From Mesorhizobium sp. B2-1-1 (GTDB lineage: Bacteria; Pseudomonadota; Alphaproteobacteria; Rhizobiales; Rhizobiaceae), in assembly GCF_006442975.2 (NCBI RefSeq), contig NZ_CP083954.1, forward strand, positions 4,843,501 to 4,907,500: 64,000 nt of DNA, in the 5' to 3' direction. Position numbers and translations under genes: made by a program. The notes beneath the pieces were generated by a model, which worked only from the letters and a program-made list of their open reading frames with translations, was not told the DNA's origin and did no database searches. Each line of letters starts with the position of its first letter. Positions within the stretch are counted from its first letter, which is position 1. This document shows, one piece after another, positions 1-8,194 of this stretch.

Positions 1-1
1 C

Positions 2-1078
2 ATTCCCGAGGAGCATTCGGAAACGCCCTACATGACGCGCCGCGCCATGCGCTTCATCGAGGAGGCCGAGGCAAAGGGCGAAGCCTGGTGCGCGCATCTC
101 TCCTACATCAAGCCGCACTGGCCCTACATCGTGCCGGCGCCCTATCACGACATGTACGGCAAGGCCGACATAAAGCCGGTCGTGCGCAGCGAAGCAGAAC
201 GCGTCTCGCCTCACCCGATCTTCGAAGCCTTCCAGCAGGAGCGCTATTCCAGGAACTTCTCCCGCGACGAGGTCCGCGAAAGGGTCGTTCCCTGCTATAT
301 GGGCCTGATCAGGCAGATCGACGATCAGTTGGGCGGATTGTTCGAGTTCATGGAGCAGCGCGCCCTGTTCGACAACACGATGATCGTGTTCACCTCCGAC
401 CACGGCGACTATCTCGGCGACCATTGGCTGGGCGAAAAATACCTGTTCCACGACGTCGCGGCCAAGGTGCCGATGATCGTCTGCGATCCGCGCCGGCAGG
501 CCGACGCGACGCGCGGCACGACGTCCGATGCGCTGGTGGAGATGATCGACCTCGCGCCCACCTTCCTCGACTTCTTCGGCGGCAAGGCGAAGCCGCATGT
601 TCTCGAGGGCCGGTCGCTGCTGCCGCTGCTGGCAGGCCAGGACGTGAACTGGCGGCGGCACGCGGTGAGCGAGTACGATTATGGCGGCGATGCCGCGCGG
701 CTGAAGCTCGCTATGCCGGTCGCCGACTGCAAGCTCTACATGATCACCGACGGCCGCTTCAAACTGGTCCATGGCGAGGGCCTGGCGCCGATGTTCTTCG
801 ATCTGCACGGCGATCCGGACGAGCTGCGCGACCTCGGCACCGAAGCATCGGCGGCGGCCGACATCGAACGACTGCGGCAGGCGCTGTTCCGCTGGCTGGC
901 GCTGCCCAACAACCGCATCACCGCCGCCGAGGAATGGCTGACGGGAAACGACGACAAGCTGCGGCACTTCGATCCGTTGATCGAGCCCGGCGTGCTGATC
1001 GGCTACTGGGACGAGGCCGAGCTCGCCGAACAGCGCGAAAGACGCAGGCGCTGGCTGTCACGCGGGTCGGGAGAATGA
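2..1078 (+). CDS. Sulfatase / phosphonate monoester hydrolase-like enzyme, 5' end outside window
   Basis: The reading frame is open from base 2, so the N-terminus, including the usual C/S-x-P-S-R nucleophile site of sulfatases, lies upstream of the window. What is visible (about 358 residues) carries the alkaline-phosphatase-superfamily core: an SYIKPHWPY segment typical of arylsulfatases, and a metal-binding SDHGDYLGDH motif followed by a GEKY stretch near base 400-440. The C-terminal part has the short sheet region ending in a basic tail. The family hydrolyses sulfate esters or phosphonate/phosphate monoesters and diesters; substrate cannot be chosen without the missing nucleophile region. 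It runs convergently with the livK-like gene at 1188-2447. An internal ATG at base 32 is not the true start because homology extends upstream of it. Confidence 0.85.
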   Translation: MPEEHSETPYMTRRAMRFIEEAEAKGEAWCAHLSYIKPHWPYIVPAPYHDMYGKADIKPVVRSEAERVSPHPIFEAFQQERYSRNFSRDEVRERVVPCYMGLIRQIDDQLGGLFEFMEQRALFDNTMIVFTSDHGDYLGDHWLGEKYLFHDVAAKVPMIVCDPRRQADATRGTTSDALVEMIDLAPTFLDFFGGKAKPHVLEGRSLLPLLAGQDVNWRRHAVSEYDYGGDAARLKLAMPVADCKLYMITDGRFKLVHGEGLAPMFFDLHGDPDELRDLGTEASAAADIERLRQALFRWLALPNNRITAAEEWLTGNDDKLRHFDPLIEPGVLIGYWDEAELAEQRERRRRWLSRGSGE

Positions 1079-1140
1079 AGCCCGCAGCCCTTGTTGTGGA
1101 CGACATGAATTTCAGAGCGCAAGGCCAAGGCAGGTTGCGA

Positions 1141-1174
1141 GCAGTCCGGCATCGAGCGATCGGTGCCGGACTGC
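1141..1174. terminator. Hairpin between convergent genes
   Basis: An 11-bp perfect inverted repeat (1141-1151 against 1164-1174, arm GCAGTCCGGCA) with a 12-nt loop sits in the 109-bp gap between two convergent genes. There is no T-run on either side, so it is a plausible bidirectional, non-canonical terminator or mRNA-end stabiliser rather than a standard intrinsic terminator. Confidence 0.5.
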
Positions 1175-1187
1175 CTGATGTGGCGGC

Positions 1188-2447
1188 CTATTGGAGCTTC
1201 GCCTGCAGGGCGTTGACGTCGTCCGTGGTCATTTCACCGTCGGTCGTTACCTTGCCGTCGACGATCTTCCATAAGCGGAACGGACCGGTGATGTCGCCAT
1301 ATTTGTCGAAGGCGACCGGGCCGATTACACCTTCGTAGCGGATCGGCTTGCCGTCCTTGATCAATCCGAGCGCCTTGGCGAATTCTTCCTTGCCAGCAAA
1401 GATGGGCGCGCCGGCCGGATCGACCGCCTTGTACATGGCGTCCTTGATCTTGGCCGGATCCTCCGAGCCAGCGATGGCGATTGCCAGGCCGACGATGGCG
1501 CCGGCATCATAGGAACGGTCGGCCGCGGGATTGGACGGTTCGATGCCCGAAAACGCCTTGTAGTTCTTGGTGAAGTAGTCGGTGGAGGCGGTCGGGCTGG
1601 TGCCGGACGAGGTGCCATAGGCCTCCTTGAGATAGTCGGCGCCGACGGACTCGATGAAGTCCGGGCTGTTCATGCCGTCATTGAGCAGGAATTTCTGCAC
1701 GCCCCCTTGCGAAATCCAGGTGCGGGCGACGGTGGCGCCGTCAACCGGCGTGCTGACGAGATAAAGCCCGTCAGGCTCGCCGGCCATGGCCGCCGTGACT
1801 TCCGAGGCATAGCTCGACTGCTTCTCATTGTAGGGCGTGTCGGAGACGACGGTGCCGCCGAGCGCTTTGTAGGCGCGGGAGAATTCGGCCACCATGTTGA
1901 CCCCGAAATCATTGTTGACATGGATGATCGACAGCTTCTTGAAGCCCTTGTCGATGGCGTATTTCGCGGCGGCCACGCCTTGCAGCGCATCGGAGGTGAT
2001 GGTGCGGAAGAAGATGCCGTTGGTCTTGCCGTCGCGCCCGAGTGCGGTCAGCGTCGGCGAGGACGAAGCCGGCGAGACCTGCACGATCTTGGCCGGGGCG
2101 GTGACCGAGGTCAGGATCGGGATCGACACCGAGGAGATGATGCCGCCGATGATCACCGGCACCTTCTTGACCTGAACCAACTGGGTCGCCGCATCGACGG
2201 CGATATTGCCCTGGCTCTGACTATCACGCGTGTCGGTCACCAGATCGCAGCCGCGAACGCCGCCGGCGTCGTTGATGTCGCGGAAGGCCATCTCGACCGA
2301 TTTCGCGCCGGCCTGGCCGTATTCACCGGCCGGTCCGGTCAATTCCATGACGAGGCCGACCGTGATCTTGCAGTCGGCGGCATGGGCCGCGCCGGCGATC
2401 GTCACGAGAGCGAGCGCGGTGGTGAGTTGGAGTATCGTCTTTCTCAT
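1188..2447 (-). CDS. Branched-chain amino acid-type ABC transporter substrate-binding protein
   Basis: A 419-aa periplasmic binding protein of the LivK/Leu-Ile-Val type. Residues 1-23 form a Sec signal peptide ending AAHA before the mature ADCKITVGLV; the mature part starts with the family phrase MELTGPAGEYGQAG and has the two-lobe type-I fold. It should capture the ligand of the LivGFHM importer encoded on the other strand at 5725-9168, which has no binding protein of its own. It lies 63 bp downstream of the frameshifted SnoaL-like gene at the end of the GntR operon. The LIV fold also serves amides, short peptides and aromatic compounds, so the name does not fix the substrate. Confidence 0.92.
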   Translation of the reverse strand: MRKTILQLTTALALVTIAGAAHAADCKITVGLVMELTGPAGEYGQAGAKSVEMAFRDINDAGGVRGCDLVTDTRDSQSQGNIAVDAATQLVQVKKVPVIIGGIISSVSIPILTSVTAPAKIVQVSPASSSPTLTALGRDGKTNGIFFRTITSDALQGVAAAKYAIDKGFKKLSIIHVNNDFGVNMVAEFSRAYKALGGTVVSDTPYNEKQSSYASEVTAAMAGEPDGLYLVSTPVDGATVARTWISQGGVQKFLLNDGMNSPDFIESVGADYLKEAYGTSSGTSPTASTDYFTKNYKAFSGIEPSNPAADRSYDAGAIVGLAIAIAGSEDPAKIKDAMYKAVDPAGAPIFAGKEEFAKALGLIKDGKPIRYEGVIGPVAFDKYGDITGPFRLWKIVDGKVTTDGEMTTDDVNALQAKLQ

Positions 2448-2510
2448 TGTTGTTCCCCTTGAGCTACACGAATCGAGTTACACGAACCAAATTTCACGCC
2501 TGGAGCCTGT

Positions 2511-2943
2511 TCAGCTTTCCGGCATCTGCAGCCAGGTTTCATGCAGATGTCGCCATTCGACGCCGTTGGGCGCCGATGGATTGGTGGTGAAGAGCGCACT
2601 CGACTGACGGCGGCTATGCTTGCCGCCTCGCAACTGCCGCCTCGACATAGAGCACGACGATCGCGTCGCCGGTTTGCCAGCCCGGCCGGATGTCCTCGAT
2701 CGAGATGGCGAAGGCTTCGTCGCAGGAAGCGCGGCTTGCGCGGACATGGTCGACCACCGCATCGCGATCGAAGACCGTGCCGTCAGGCGTGACCATGGCC
2801 AGGCCTTCGCCCATGACGCGTTCGAAGCGGCTGAAATCGGCCTTGCCGGCGCGCGATGCGACGAACCAGTCGACGAAGAAGCGATGCAACTCGACGATTT
2901 CGGTGCTGGCCCGCGAAAACAGCCTTTCGGTGGTGGCGCTCAT
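2511..2943 (-). pseudogene. SnoaL/NTF2-like (DUF4440-type) small protein, apparent frameshift
   Basis: Translation from ATG 2943 gives an NTF2-like start (MSATTERLF, then HRFFVDWFVASR and a GDAIVVLYVEAAVAR strand) but stops at 2614. The missing C-terminus is in the next frame: HSRRQSSALF followed by APNGVEWRHLHETWL, which is the typical end of DUF4440/SnoaL-like proteins, ending at 2511. Skipping one base near 2628-2632 (around VAR/GGK) joins the two into a protein of about 143 aa. So there is a one-base insertion, or a sequencing error, in a GC-rich stretch. The start ATG overlaps the stop of the upstream aldo/keto reductase (ATGA), which implies the gene was translationally coupled to it. 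Function of intact relatives is mostly unknown. Confidence 0.75.
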
Positions 2944-3995
2944 GGCCGGGCCGCGTTGAGATTGTAGTGCATGATCGAGCCGTGGCGGCCGTGACGATCG
3001 CGCTCCAGCGTGTAGACGTCGCCGAGGGGACCGCGGCTCTGGGCGATCACGGCGCCGATCTCTGCCCGATCCTCAGTCCCGAGCGCGACATCCATGACCT
3101 TCGCATTGGCCAGCGCATGCGCCTGGTTGCGGGCGCCGACGATGACGGCCGCCACTTGCGGCTGCTCGAGCACCCAGGCACTGGCGACAGTGGCGATGTC
3201 GACGCCGTGGCGGTCGCCGATCCGCTTCAGCACCCTGAGCAGGGCTTGGAAGAGCTCCCAGCCGCCGAAATCGTCTATGATCAGCTTGTATTTGACCAGC
3301 GAGCGGTTTTCGAGCGGCATGTCCGGCTCGGCGACGCCGAGCCATCTGTCGCCGAGAAAGCCGCCGGCCACCGAACCGTAGCAGAGAAAGCTGACGCCAT
3401 TGCGCGCGGCGAGCGCGGCGAGGCTCGCCGCCGGACGCTGGTCGAGGACGGAGTATTGCAGTTGCTGGCTGACGACTGGCACGCCGGCCGATAGAATTTC
3501 GCCCAGGCGCTGCGTATCGAAATTGGTGGTGCCGACATTGCGCACCTTGCCTTCCAGCCGGAGCTCGTCGAGCCAACCCATCGCGTCGACATAGCGAGGC
3601 ACTGAATAGTCCCACCAGTGGAACTGCACGAGGTCGAGCCGCTCGGTCTTCAGCCGCCGCAGAGACTGGTCGACTATGCCTCTGATGTAATCGCGGCTGA
3701 TGCCGGCGAGCCGCTCGAGGTCCGGCACCAGCTTGGTGTGCACCCTCATCCTGGCGGCGGCATCGAGACCGCGTTCGTTGGCCAGACGCAGCCGCGCCGC
3801 TCCGATCAGCTCCTCGACGCCGGTGTAGATATCGGCGCAGTCATAGGTCCAGATGCCGGCGTCGAACGTGGCGATCAGGTCGGACACCGCCTGCTGACGG
3901 TCGACCGCGCCGTGGCCGCCGGCCAACTGCCAGCCACCGCGAATGACGCGCGAGATTGTGTAGCCGGGGCTGAGTTCGAAAGTCTTGGCGGTCAT
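2940..3995 (-). CDS. Aldo/keto reductase
   Basis: A 351-aa NAD(P)H-dependent TIM-barrel oxidoreductase. The catalytic tetrad is visible: D52 and Y57 (YDCADIYTG), K88 (VHTKLV) and H126 (QFHWWD). The RGGWQLAGGHG start places it with the AKR group close to D-threo-aldose/L-fucose dehydrogenases, but the substrate is not determined. It overlaps by 4 bp the stop/start junctions on both sides: its start overlaps the TIGR04076 gene stop, and its stop overlaps the start of the SnoaL-like gene, so the three genes form one translationally coupled unit under the GntR gene. Confidence 0.9.
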   Translation of the reverse strand: MTAKTFELSPGYTISRVIRGGWQLAGGHGAVDRQQAVSDLIATFDAGIWTYDCADIYTGVEELIGAARLRLANERGLDAAARMRVHTKLVPDLERLAGISRDYIRGIVDQSLRRLKTERLDLVQFHWWDYSVPRYVDAMGWLDELRLEGKVRNVGTTNFDTQRLGEILSAGVPVVSQQLQYSVLDQRPAASLAALAARNGVSFLCYGSVAGGFLGDRWLGVAEPDMPLENRSLVKYKLIIDDFGGWELFQALLRVLKRIGDRHGVDIATVASAWVLEQPQVAAVIVGARNQAHALANAKVMDVALGTEDRAEIGAVIAQSRGPLGDVYTLERDRHGRHGSIMHYNLNAARP

Positions 3996-4351
3996 CTCTG
4001 CTCACTCTCCTTCGGCAGCGGCACCGCCGTGGTCTCGGCGTGGCTGAACCGCCGTTTGCCGGTCCTGACGATCCTGAGCCTGCTGGCGCAATTGGGATCG
4101 GGACAGGCGATCTCGGCATCCGAGGTCATCCAGTCATTGGCATGGGTGGGGCGCTGCTTCGCCGCCAGCAGCGGCAGCACGGCCGCTATGGAATAGATCG
4201 AAAATCCCTGGCCCGCCGGCATCGACAGCATCTCGCCCTTCAGCTCGAAATAGTCGCCGGGCTTGGCGCCGCAATACACCGGCTTGCCCTCGGGGACGAC
4301 AGCCTCGACGCGGAGGTCGAAAAGTTCGAAGCTGTCGTCGCGTTCAGCCAT
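3992..4351 (-). CDS. TIGR04076 family small protein
   Basis: A 119-aa protein of unknown biochemical role that I assign to TIGR04076 from the phrases GAKPGDYFELKGE, GQGFSIYSIAAVLPLL and a C-terminal CPDPNC (C83, C88). The paired cysteines plus C27 may bind metal. I start it at ATG 4351 because family similarity begins at MAERDD; the same frame stays open upstream to 4570 but that part is antisense shadow of the DUF3830 gene. It starts one base after the DUF3830 stop. TIGR04076 and DUF3830 proteins often sit beside catabolic enzymes and ABC importers, as here. Confidence 0.8.
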   Translation of the reverse strand: MAERDDSFELFDLRVEAVVPEGKPVYCGAKPGDYFELKGEMLSMPAGQGFSIYSIAAVLPLLAAKQRPTHANDWMTSDAEIACPDPNCASRLRIVRTGKRRFSHAETTAVPLPKESEQR

Positions 4352-4352
4352 T

Positions 4353-4850
4353 TCAGCTCTCCAGCCGCGCGAAGGTGACGTCGCAGGCGCCATTGCGGCG
4401 AATGATGCCGCAGGCAGATGCGAACTGATCGCGTTGCTCAGGCAGCACCTGCGCAACGACGCTCCCCGCCAGCCAGCCGATCGGAAACAGCAGGCGCGCG
4501 CCTTGCCCGTAGAACAGGCCGATGTCGAAGATCGCATGCGGGTTGCCGCCCCACATGCGCGGCGGCACATAGGAAAGCACGATGTCGCCGGGCTGCGGCG
4601 TCAGCGTCGCGTTCTCCGCCGGCAAGGCCTGGGCAAAGGCCTCGCCGTCCAGATGCGCCGCGGGGATCGGACAGGAGATTTCCGGGCCGGTCCACATGGC
4701 ATGAATGCCCGCGACGACGCGCGGCTCGGCCAGGTAAGACCACAGGAACGTTGCGTTCTCTGGCGCTTTTTCCGGCAGCAACTGCGCCGTCACCGACAAC
4801 TCGGAATGCGGCTCGGTGATCCTGATGATGCGTCTGGTCATATCAGGCAT
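4353..4850 (-). CDS. DUF3830 family protein, cyclophilin-like fold
   Basis: 165 aa. The opening (RIIRITEPHSELSVTAQLL, then EKAPENATFLWSYL) and the GDIVLSYVPPRMWGG core match the DUF3830 family, which adopts a cyclophilin-like beta barrel and has no established reaction. No signal peptide or membrane segment. Its ATG at 4850 follows the GntR stop directly, without any gap; a second ATG three codons in is an alternative start. The gene belongs to the GntR-DUF3830-TIGR04076-AKR operon. Confidence 0.8.
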   Translation of the reverse strand: MPDMTRRIIRITEPHSELSVTAQLLPEKAPENATFLWSYLAEPRVVAGIHAMWTGPEISCPIPAAHLDGEAFAQALPAENATLTPQPGDIVLSYVPPRMWGGNPHAIFDIGLFYGQGARLLFPIGWLAGSVVAQVLPEQRDQFASACGIIRRNGACDVTFARLES

Positions 4851-5579
4851 TCACTCCGCTTTTGCCGTCAACTTCAGCTTGTCGCGCAGGAAAGCGAAAG
4901 GGCGGCTGATGTCGGCCACCAGCGCCTCGCGTGCGGCCTGGGCATCCTGCGCCGCAAGCGCGGCGACGATGCTGCGATGATAATGGGCGGTGTCGACCTC
5001 GCCGGCCTCGGAAAAGGCATAGATTGCAACGCGGATGCATGGTCCCGACTGCAGCCAGAGGCTCTCGATCATCGGGATGAGCACGGCGGAACCGCAGGCG
5101 CGATAGATTTCGAAATGAAAGCTCTGATTGAGCGTCACCTCGCGGTCGACATCCTTCTTGTGCTTCAGCGCCCGCATCTCGTCCCATTCACCGAGAATGG
5201 TTTCGATGGTGGCGATCTGACGCGGATCCATGCGCGCGGCGGCAAGCGCGATTGCCTCGCCTTCGATCAGGGCACGGGCGCGCAGGAGGTCGTCGATGCG
5301 TTCCAGCGTGATCGGCGGCACCCGCACCGAGCGGTTTGGAAGCGCTTCCAGCGCCTTTTCCGTGATCAGCCGCCCAAGCGCCTCGCGCACCGGCATGGTA
5401 GACGTGACCAGCGCATCGGCAAGGCCGCGTATGGTCAGAACCTGGCTCGGCTCGAAGAGACCGCCAATCAGCGCCCGGCGCAATTCGGAATAGACGCGGT
5501 CCTGCACCGTCTCGCGGCCGACCGGCGCGAGTTGCGCGGCGATGACCTCGTTGGTGCGCTCGACAGCAGCCCTTTGCAT
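4851..5579 (-). CDS. GntR family regulator, FCD type
   Basis: 242 aa. An N-terminal winged helix (VYSELRRALIGGLFEPSQ, TIRGLADALVTSTMPVREAL) is followed by an all-helical FCD ligand domain (about residues 100-235) with the metal-binding histidines expected around NQSFHFEIYRACG and TAHYHRSIV. I use ATG 5579 (MQRAAVERT); the frame stays open to 5675 but that extension crosses the probable operator. It heads the minus-strand operon and diverges from livG, so it is the likely local repressor or activator of both, released by the transported compound. Confidence 0.9.
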   Translation of the reverse strand: MQRAAVERTNEVIAAQLAPVGRETVQDRVYSELRRALIGGLFEPSQVLTIRGLADALVTSTMPVREALGRLITEKALEALPNRSVRVPPITLERIDDLLRARALIEGEAIALAAARMDPRQIATIETILGEWDEMRALKHKKDVDREVTLNQSFHFEIYRACGSAVLIPMIESLWLQSGPCIRVAIYAFSEAGEVDTAHYHRSIVAALAAQDAQAAREALVADISRPFAFLRDKLKLTAKAE

Positions 5580-5652
5580 GGCGTTCCCGATCTTGGCCTT
5601 TTCGGCGGCCTGGCCTGTTTTCGGCTTGCGGAGAAAATTAAAGCTGATTAGC

Positions 5653-5676
5653 GTGATCAAAGCAAGTGTGATCACA
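5653..5676. promoter_or_regulatory. Candidate GntR operator in divergent promoter region
   Basis: The 145-bp gap between the GntR gene and livG is AT-richer than its surroundings and contains GTGATCA twice (5653-5659 and 5668-5674, 15 bp apart). The second copy is inside a perfect 10-bp palindrome TGTGATCACA (5667-5676). Palindromes with a TGATCA core are compatible with FadR/FCD-type GntR dimers. Assignment to this regulator is inferred from position. Confidence 0.6.
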
Positions 5677-5724
5677 AATCAAAAAATCAGAAAGCGGCAA
5701 AGATCGCTTCGGCCAGAGGGCTTG

Positions 5725-6525
5725 ATGAACGACACGGCGAAACGGCATGGGACGGAGACCCAGGCGCCGGTTCTGGCGGCAAAGAACGTCGTGCGGCGTT
5801 TCGGCGGCCTTGTCGCCGTCAACGATGTCTCGTTCGAGGTCCGCCCGGGCGAGATCCTCGGCCTGATCGGCCCCAACGGCGCCGGCAAGACGACGATGTT
5901 CGACCTGCTCGCCGGCAGCATCCTGCCTACAAGCGGCGAGATACGTCTCAACGGGGCGCTCGTCTCCGGCGAAGCAGCGCACCTGCGCATTGGCCGCGGT
6001 CTTGGGCGCACCTTTCAGATTCCCCGGCCCTTGCCCAATCTCACGCTGATCGAAAACGTCATGCTCGCCGCGCAACGTCAGGCAGGGGAGCGGCTGCTCG
6101 CCAATTTCCTGATCCCGTGGCGGGTCGCCGCCGAAGAGAAGGCAGCCGCCGAGAAGGCTGCCGAACTGCTTGAACTCGTCTCGCTCACCCGGCTGGCGCA
6201 CGAACCGGCGCGGGTGCTTTCCGGCGGCCAGCGCAAACTGCTCGAACTTGCCCGTGTGATGATGGCCGACCCGGCCATCATCCTGCTCGACGAGCCCGCG
6301 GCCGGCGTCAACGCCACGCTGCTCGAAGTCATCATCGACCGCATCCGCGACATCAACAGAAGCGGCATCACCTTTCTTCTGATCGAGCACAACATCGACA
6401 TGGTGACCCGGCTTTGCCATCGCGTTCTGGTGATGGCGGGCGGCGAGCTTCTGTGCGAGGGCACGGCCGACGAGGTGGCGCGCGATCCGCGCGTGATAGA
6501 GGCTTATCTCGGGGGCGCGGCGTGA
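5725..6525 (+). CDS. livG: LivG-type ABC transporter ATP-binding protein
   Basis: 266 aa cytoplasmic ATPase of a branched-chain-amino-acid-type importer. Walker A GPNGAGKTT, signature LSGGQRK, Walker B ILLDEPAAG and the family-specific GLGRTFQIPRPLPNLT loop are all present. Start chosen at ATG 5725, 9 nt after an AGAGGG ribosome-binding sequence; the open frame upstream belongs to the promoter region. It is the first gene of livGFHM plus an oxidoreductase and overlaps livF by GTGA. Confidence 0.93.
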   Translation: MNDTAKRHGTETQAPVLAAKNVVRRFGGLVAVNDVSFEVRPGEILGLIGPNGAGKTTMFDLLAGSILPTSGEIRLNGALVSGEAAHLRIGRGLGRTFQIPRPLPNLTLIENVMLAAQRQAGERLLANFLIPWRVAAEEKAAAEKAAELLELVSLTRLAHEPARVLSGGQRKLLELARVMMADPAIILLDEPAAGVNATLLEVIIDRIRDINRSGITFLLIEHNIDMVTRLCHRVLVMAGGELLCEGTADEVARDPRVIEAYLGGAA

Positions 6526-7289
6526 CCGGCACCGTGCTTGACGTCCGCAACCTCGAAGCCGGCTACGAACCCGGCGTGCCGATCGTGCGTGGTGCCTCGA
6601 TCACGGTGAGGAAGGGCGAAATCGTCGTCGTTCTCGGCCCCAACGGTGCCGGCAAGTCGAGCCTGATCAAGGCAATTGCCGGTCTCGTCCCGGTCACCGG
6701 CGGCACCGTTCTCCTCGACGGCAAGGATATCACCACCGCACCGGCCCACACCATGGTGCGGCTTGGGCTCGCCTTCGTGCCTCAGACCGAGAACGTGTTT
6801 CCACTGATGTCGGTCGACGACAATCTCAGGGTTGCCTGCGGCATTATCGAGCGCCGCGAGGTTCCCGCCCGCATCGACGAGATGTACGCGACCTTCCCGG
6901 ACCTGGCGCGCCAGCGCCGTATCGCCGCCGGCAATCTGTCGGGCGGGCAGCGCCAGATGCTGGCCGTGGCGCGGGCGCTGATCGTCCATCCCAAGGTGCT
7001 GGTGCTGGACGAGCCGTCGGCCGGCCTGTCGCCGAAATTCGTCTCGATGGTGTTCGAGATGCTGGCCGGCATCCGCAAGTCCGGCGTCACCATCCTGCTG
7101 GTCGAACAGAACGCCAAGGCGGCGCTCGCCATCGGTGACCGCGCCTATGTGCTGGTCGAAGGCAAGGACCGGCACGAGGGCATCGCCTCTGAACTGTGGA
7201 GCGATCCGGTGGTCGCCGAGCTCTATCTTGGCCAGCGCCCGGACAGCGCCGGCAAGGCCGCGCCTTCAGGCAAGGGAAGTGCGGCATGA
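6522..7289 (+). CDS. livF: LivF-type ABC transporter ATP-binding protein
   Basis: 255 aa. Walker A GPNGAGKSS, signature LSGGQRQM, Walker B LVLDEPSAGLSP and the LivF-type VPQTENVFPLMSV segment. The start is GTG 6522, overlapping the livG stop as GTGA; the ORF opens further upstream but homology begins here (VTGTVLDVRNLEAGY). Forms the ATPase heterodimer with LivG and overlaps livH by ATGA. Confidence 0.93.
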   Translation: MTGTVLDVRNLEAGYEPGVPIVRGASITVRKGEIVVVLGPNGAGKSSLIKAIAGLVPVTGGTVLLDGKDITTAPAHTMVRLGLAFVPQTENVFPLMSVDDNLRVACGIIERREVPARIDEMYATFPDLARQRRIAAGNLSGGQRQMLAVARALIVHPKVLVLDEPSAGLSPKFVSMVFEMLAGIRKSGVTILLVEQNAKAALAIGDRAYVLVEGKDRHEGIASELWSDPVVAELYLGQRPDSAGKAAPSGKGSAA

Positions 7290-8194
7290 ACCTGCAATTC
7301 ATCGTCGACGGATTGCTGACGGGCTCGATGATCGGCCTCGGCGCCATCGGCGTGACGCTGACCTATTCGATCCTGCGCTTCTCGAACTTCGCCCATGGCG
7401 ACTTCATGGCCTGGGGCACCTATGCGACGCTGGCCGTCGTAGGCGCCATCGGCGCGACGATCGGCAAGGTGGCGCCGATCGCCCCGCTTTCCTTCGGCTG
7501 GCCGCTCATCGTCGCGCTGGTCGTCGGCATGGCATTCACCGCCCTGCTGGCGCTGCTGCTCGACAAGGTGCTGTTCGCGCGGCTGCGCTCTCAGGGCCAG
7601 GCCATCATCGTGGTGATGGCAAGTTTCGGCGCCTCGATGGCGCTGCGAAGCCTGCTCGAGTTCACCTTCACCTCACGCCCGACCTATTTCAGCCGCGCCA
7701 TCCAGATCGCCATGCCGGTCGGCTTCGGCATCCGCATCACGCCCGACCAGATCGCGCTTTTGCTGCTGACCGCGGTTCTGGTGTTGGGCGTACACCTGTT
7801 GATGACGCGCACGCAGACCGGCCGGTCCATGCAGGCCCTGAGCCAGAATGCGGCCCTTGCCCGCGTCGTCGGCATCGATGTCGCCAAGGTGGTGCGCGTC
7901 ACCTGGATCCTCGGCGCAGCGCTTGCCTGCGTCGCCGGCGTGATGATCGGCATCCTGGTGCAGATCCGCCCGTTCATGGGCTTCGACATGCTGCTGCCGA
8001 TGTTCGCCGCCGCCATTCTCGGCGGCATCGGCAGCATCCCGGGCGCGGTGCTCGGCGGGCTGATCATCGGGCTCGCCGAAGCGGGCGCGGTGCAACTGAT
8101 CGGCGCCGAATGGCGCGCCGCGGTCTCCTTCATCATCCTGATGGCGGTGCTGTTCGTGCGGCCGATCGGCCTCTTTGGTGTGAGGGAACGCTGA
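7286..8194 (+). CDS. livH: LivH-type ABC transporter permease
   Basis: 302 aa, multi-spanning inner-membrane protein starting MNLQFIVDGLLTGSMIGLGAIGVTLTYSILRF, the characteristic LivH opening, with the conserved FAHGDFMAWG loop and a late GIGSIPGAVLGGLIIGL segment. ATG overlaps the livF stop. It pairs with LivM to form the translocation pore. Confidence 0.93.
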   Translation: MNLQFIVDGLLTGSMIGLGAIGVTLTYSILRFSNFAHGDFMAWGTYATLAVVGAIGATIGKVAPIAPLSFGWPLIVALVVGMAFTALLALLLDKVLFARLRSQGQAIIVVMASFGASMALRSLLEFTFTSRPTYFSRAIQIAMPVGFGIRITPDQIALLLLTAVLVLGVHLLMTRTQTGRSMQALSQNAALARVVGIDVAKVVRVTWILGAALACVAGVMIGILVQIRPFMGFDMLLPMFAAAILGGIGSIPGAVLGGLIIGLAEAGAVQLIGAEWRAAVSFIILMAVLFVRPIGLFGVRER

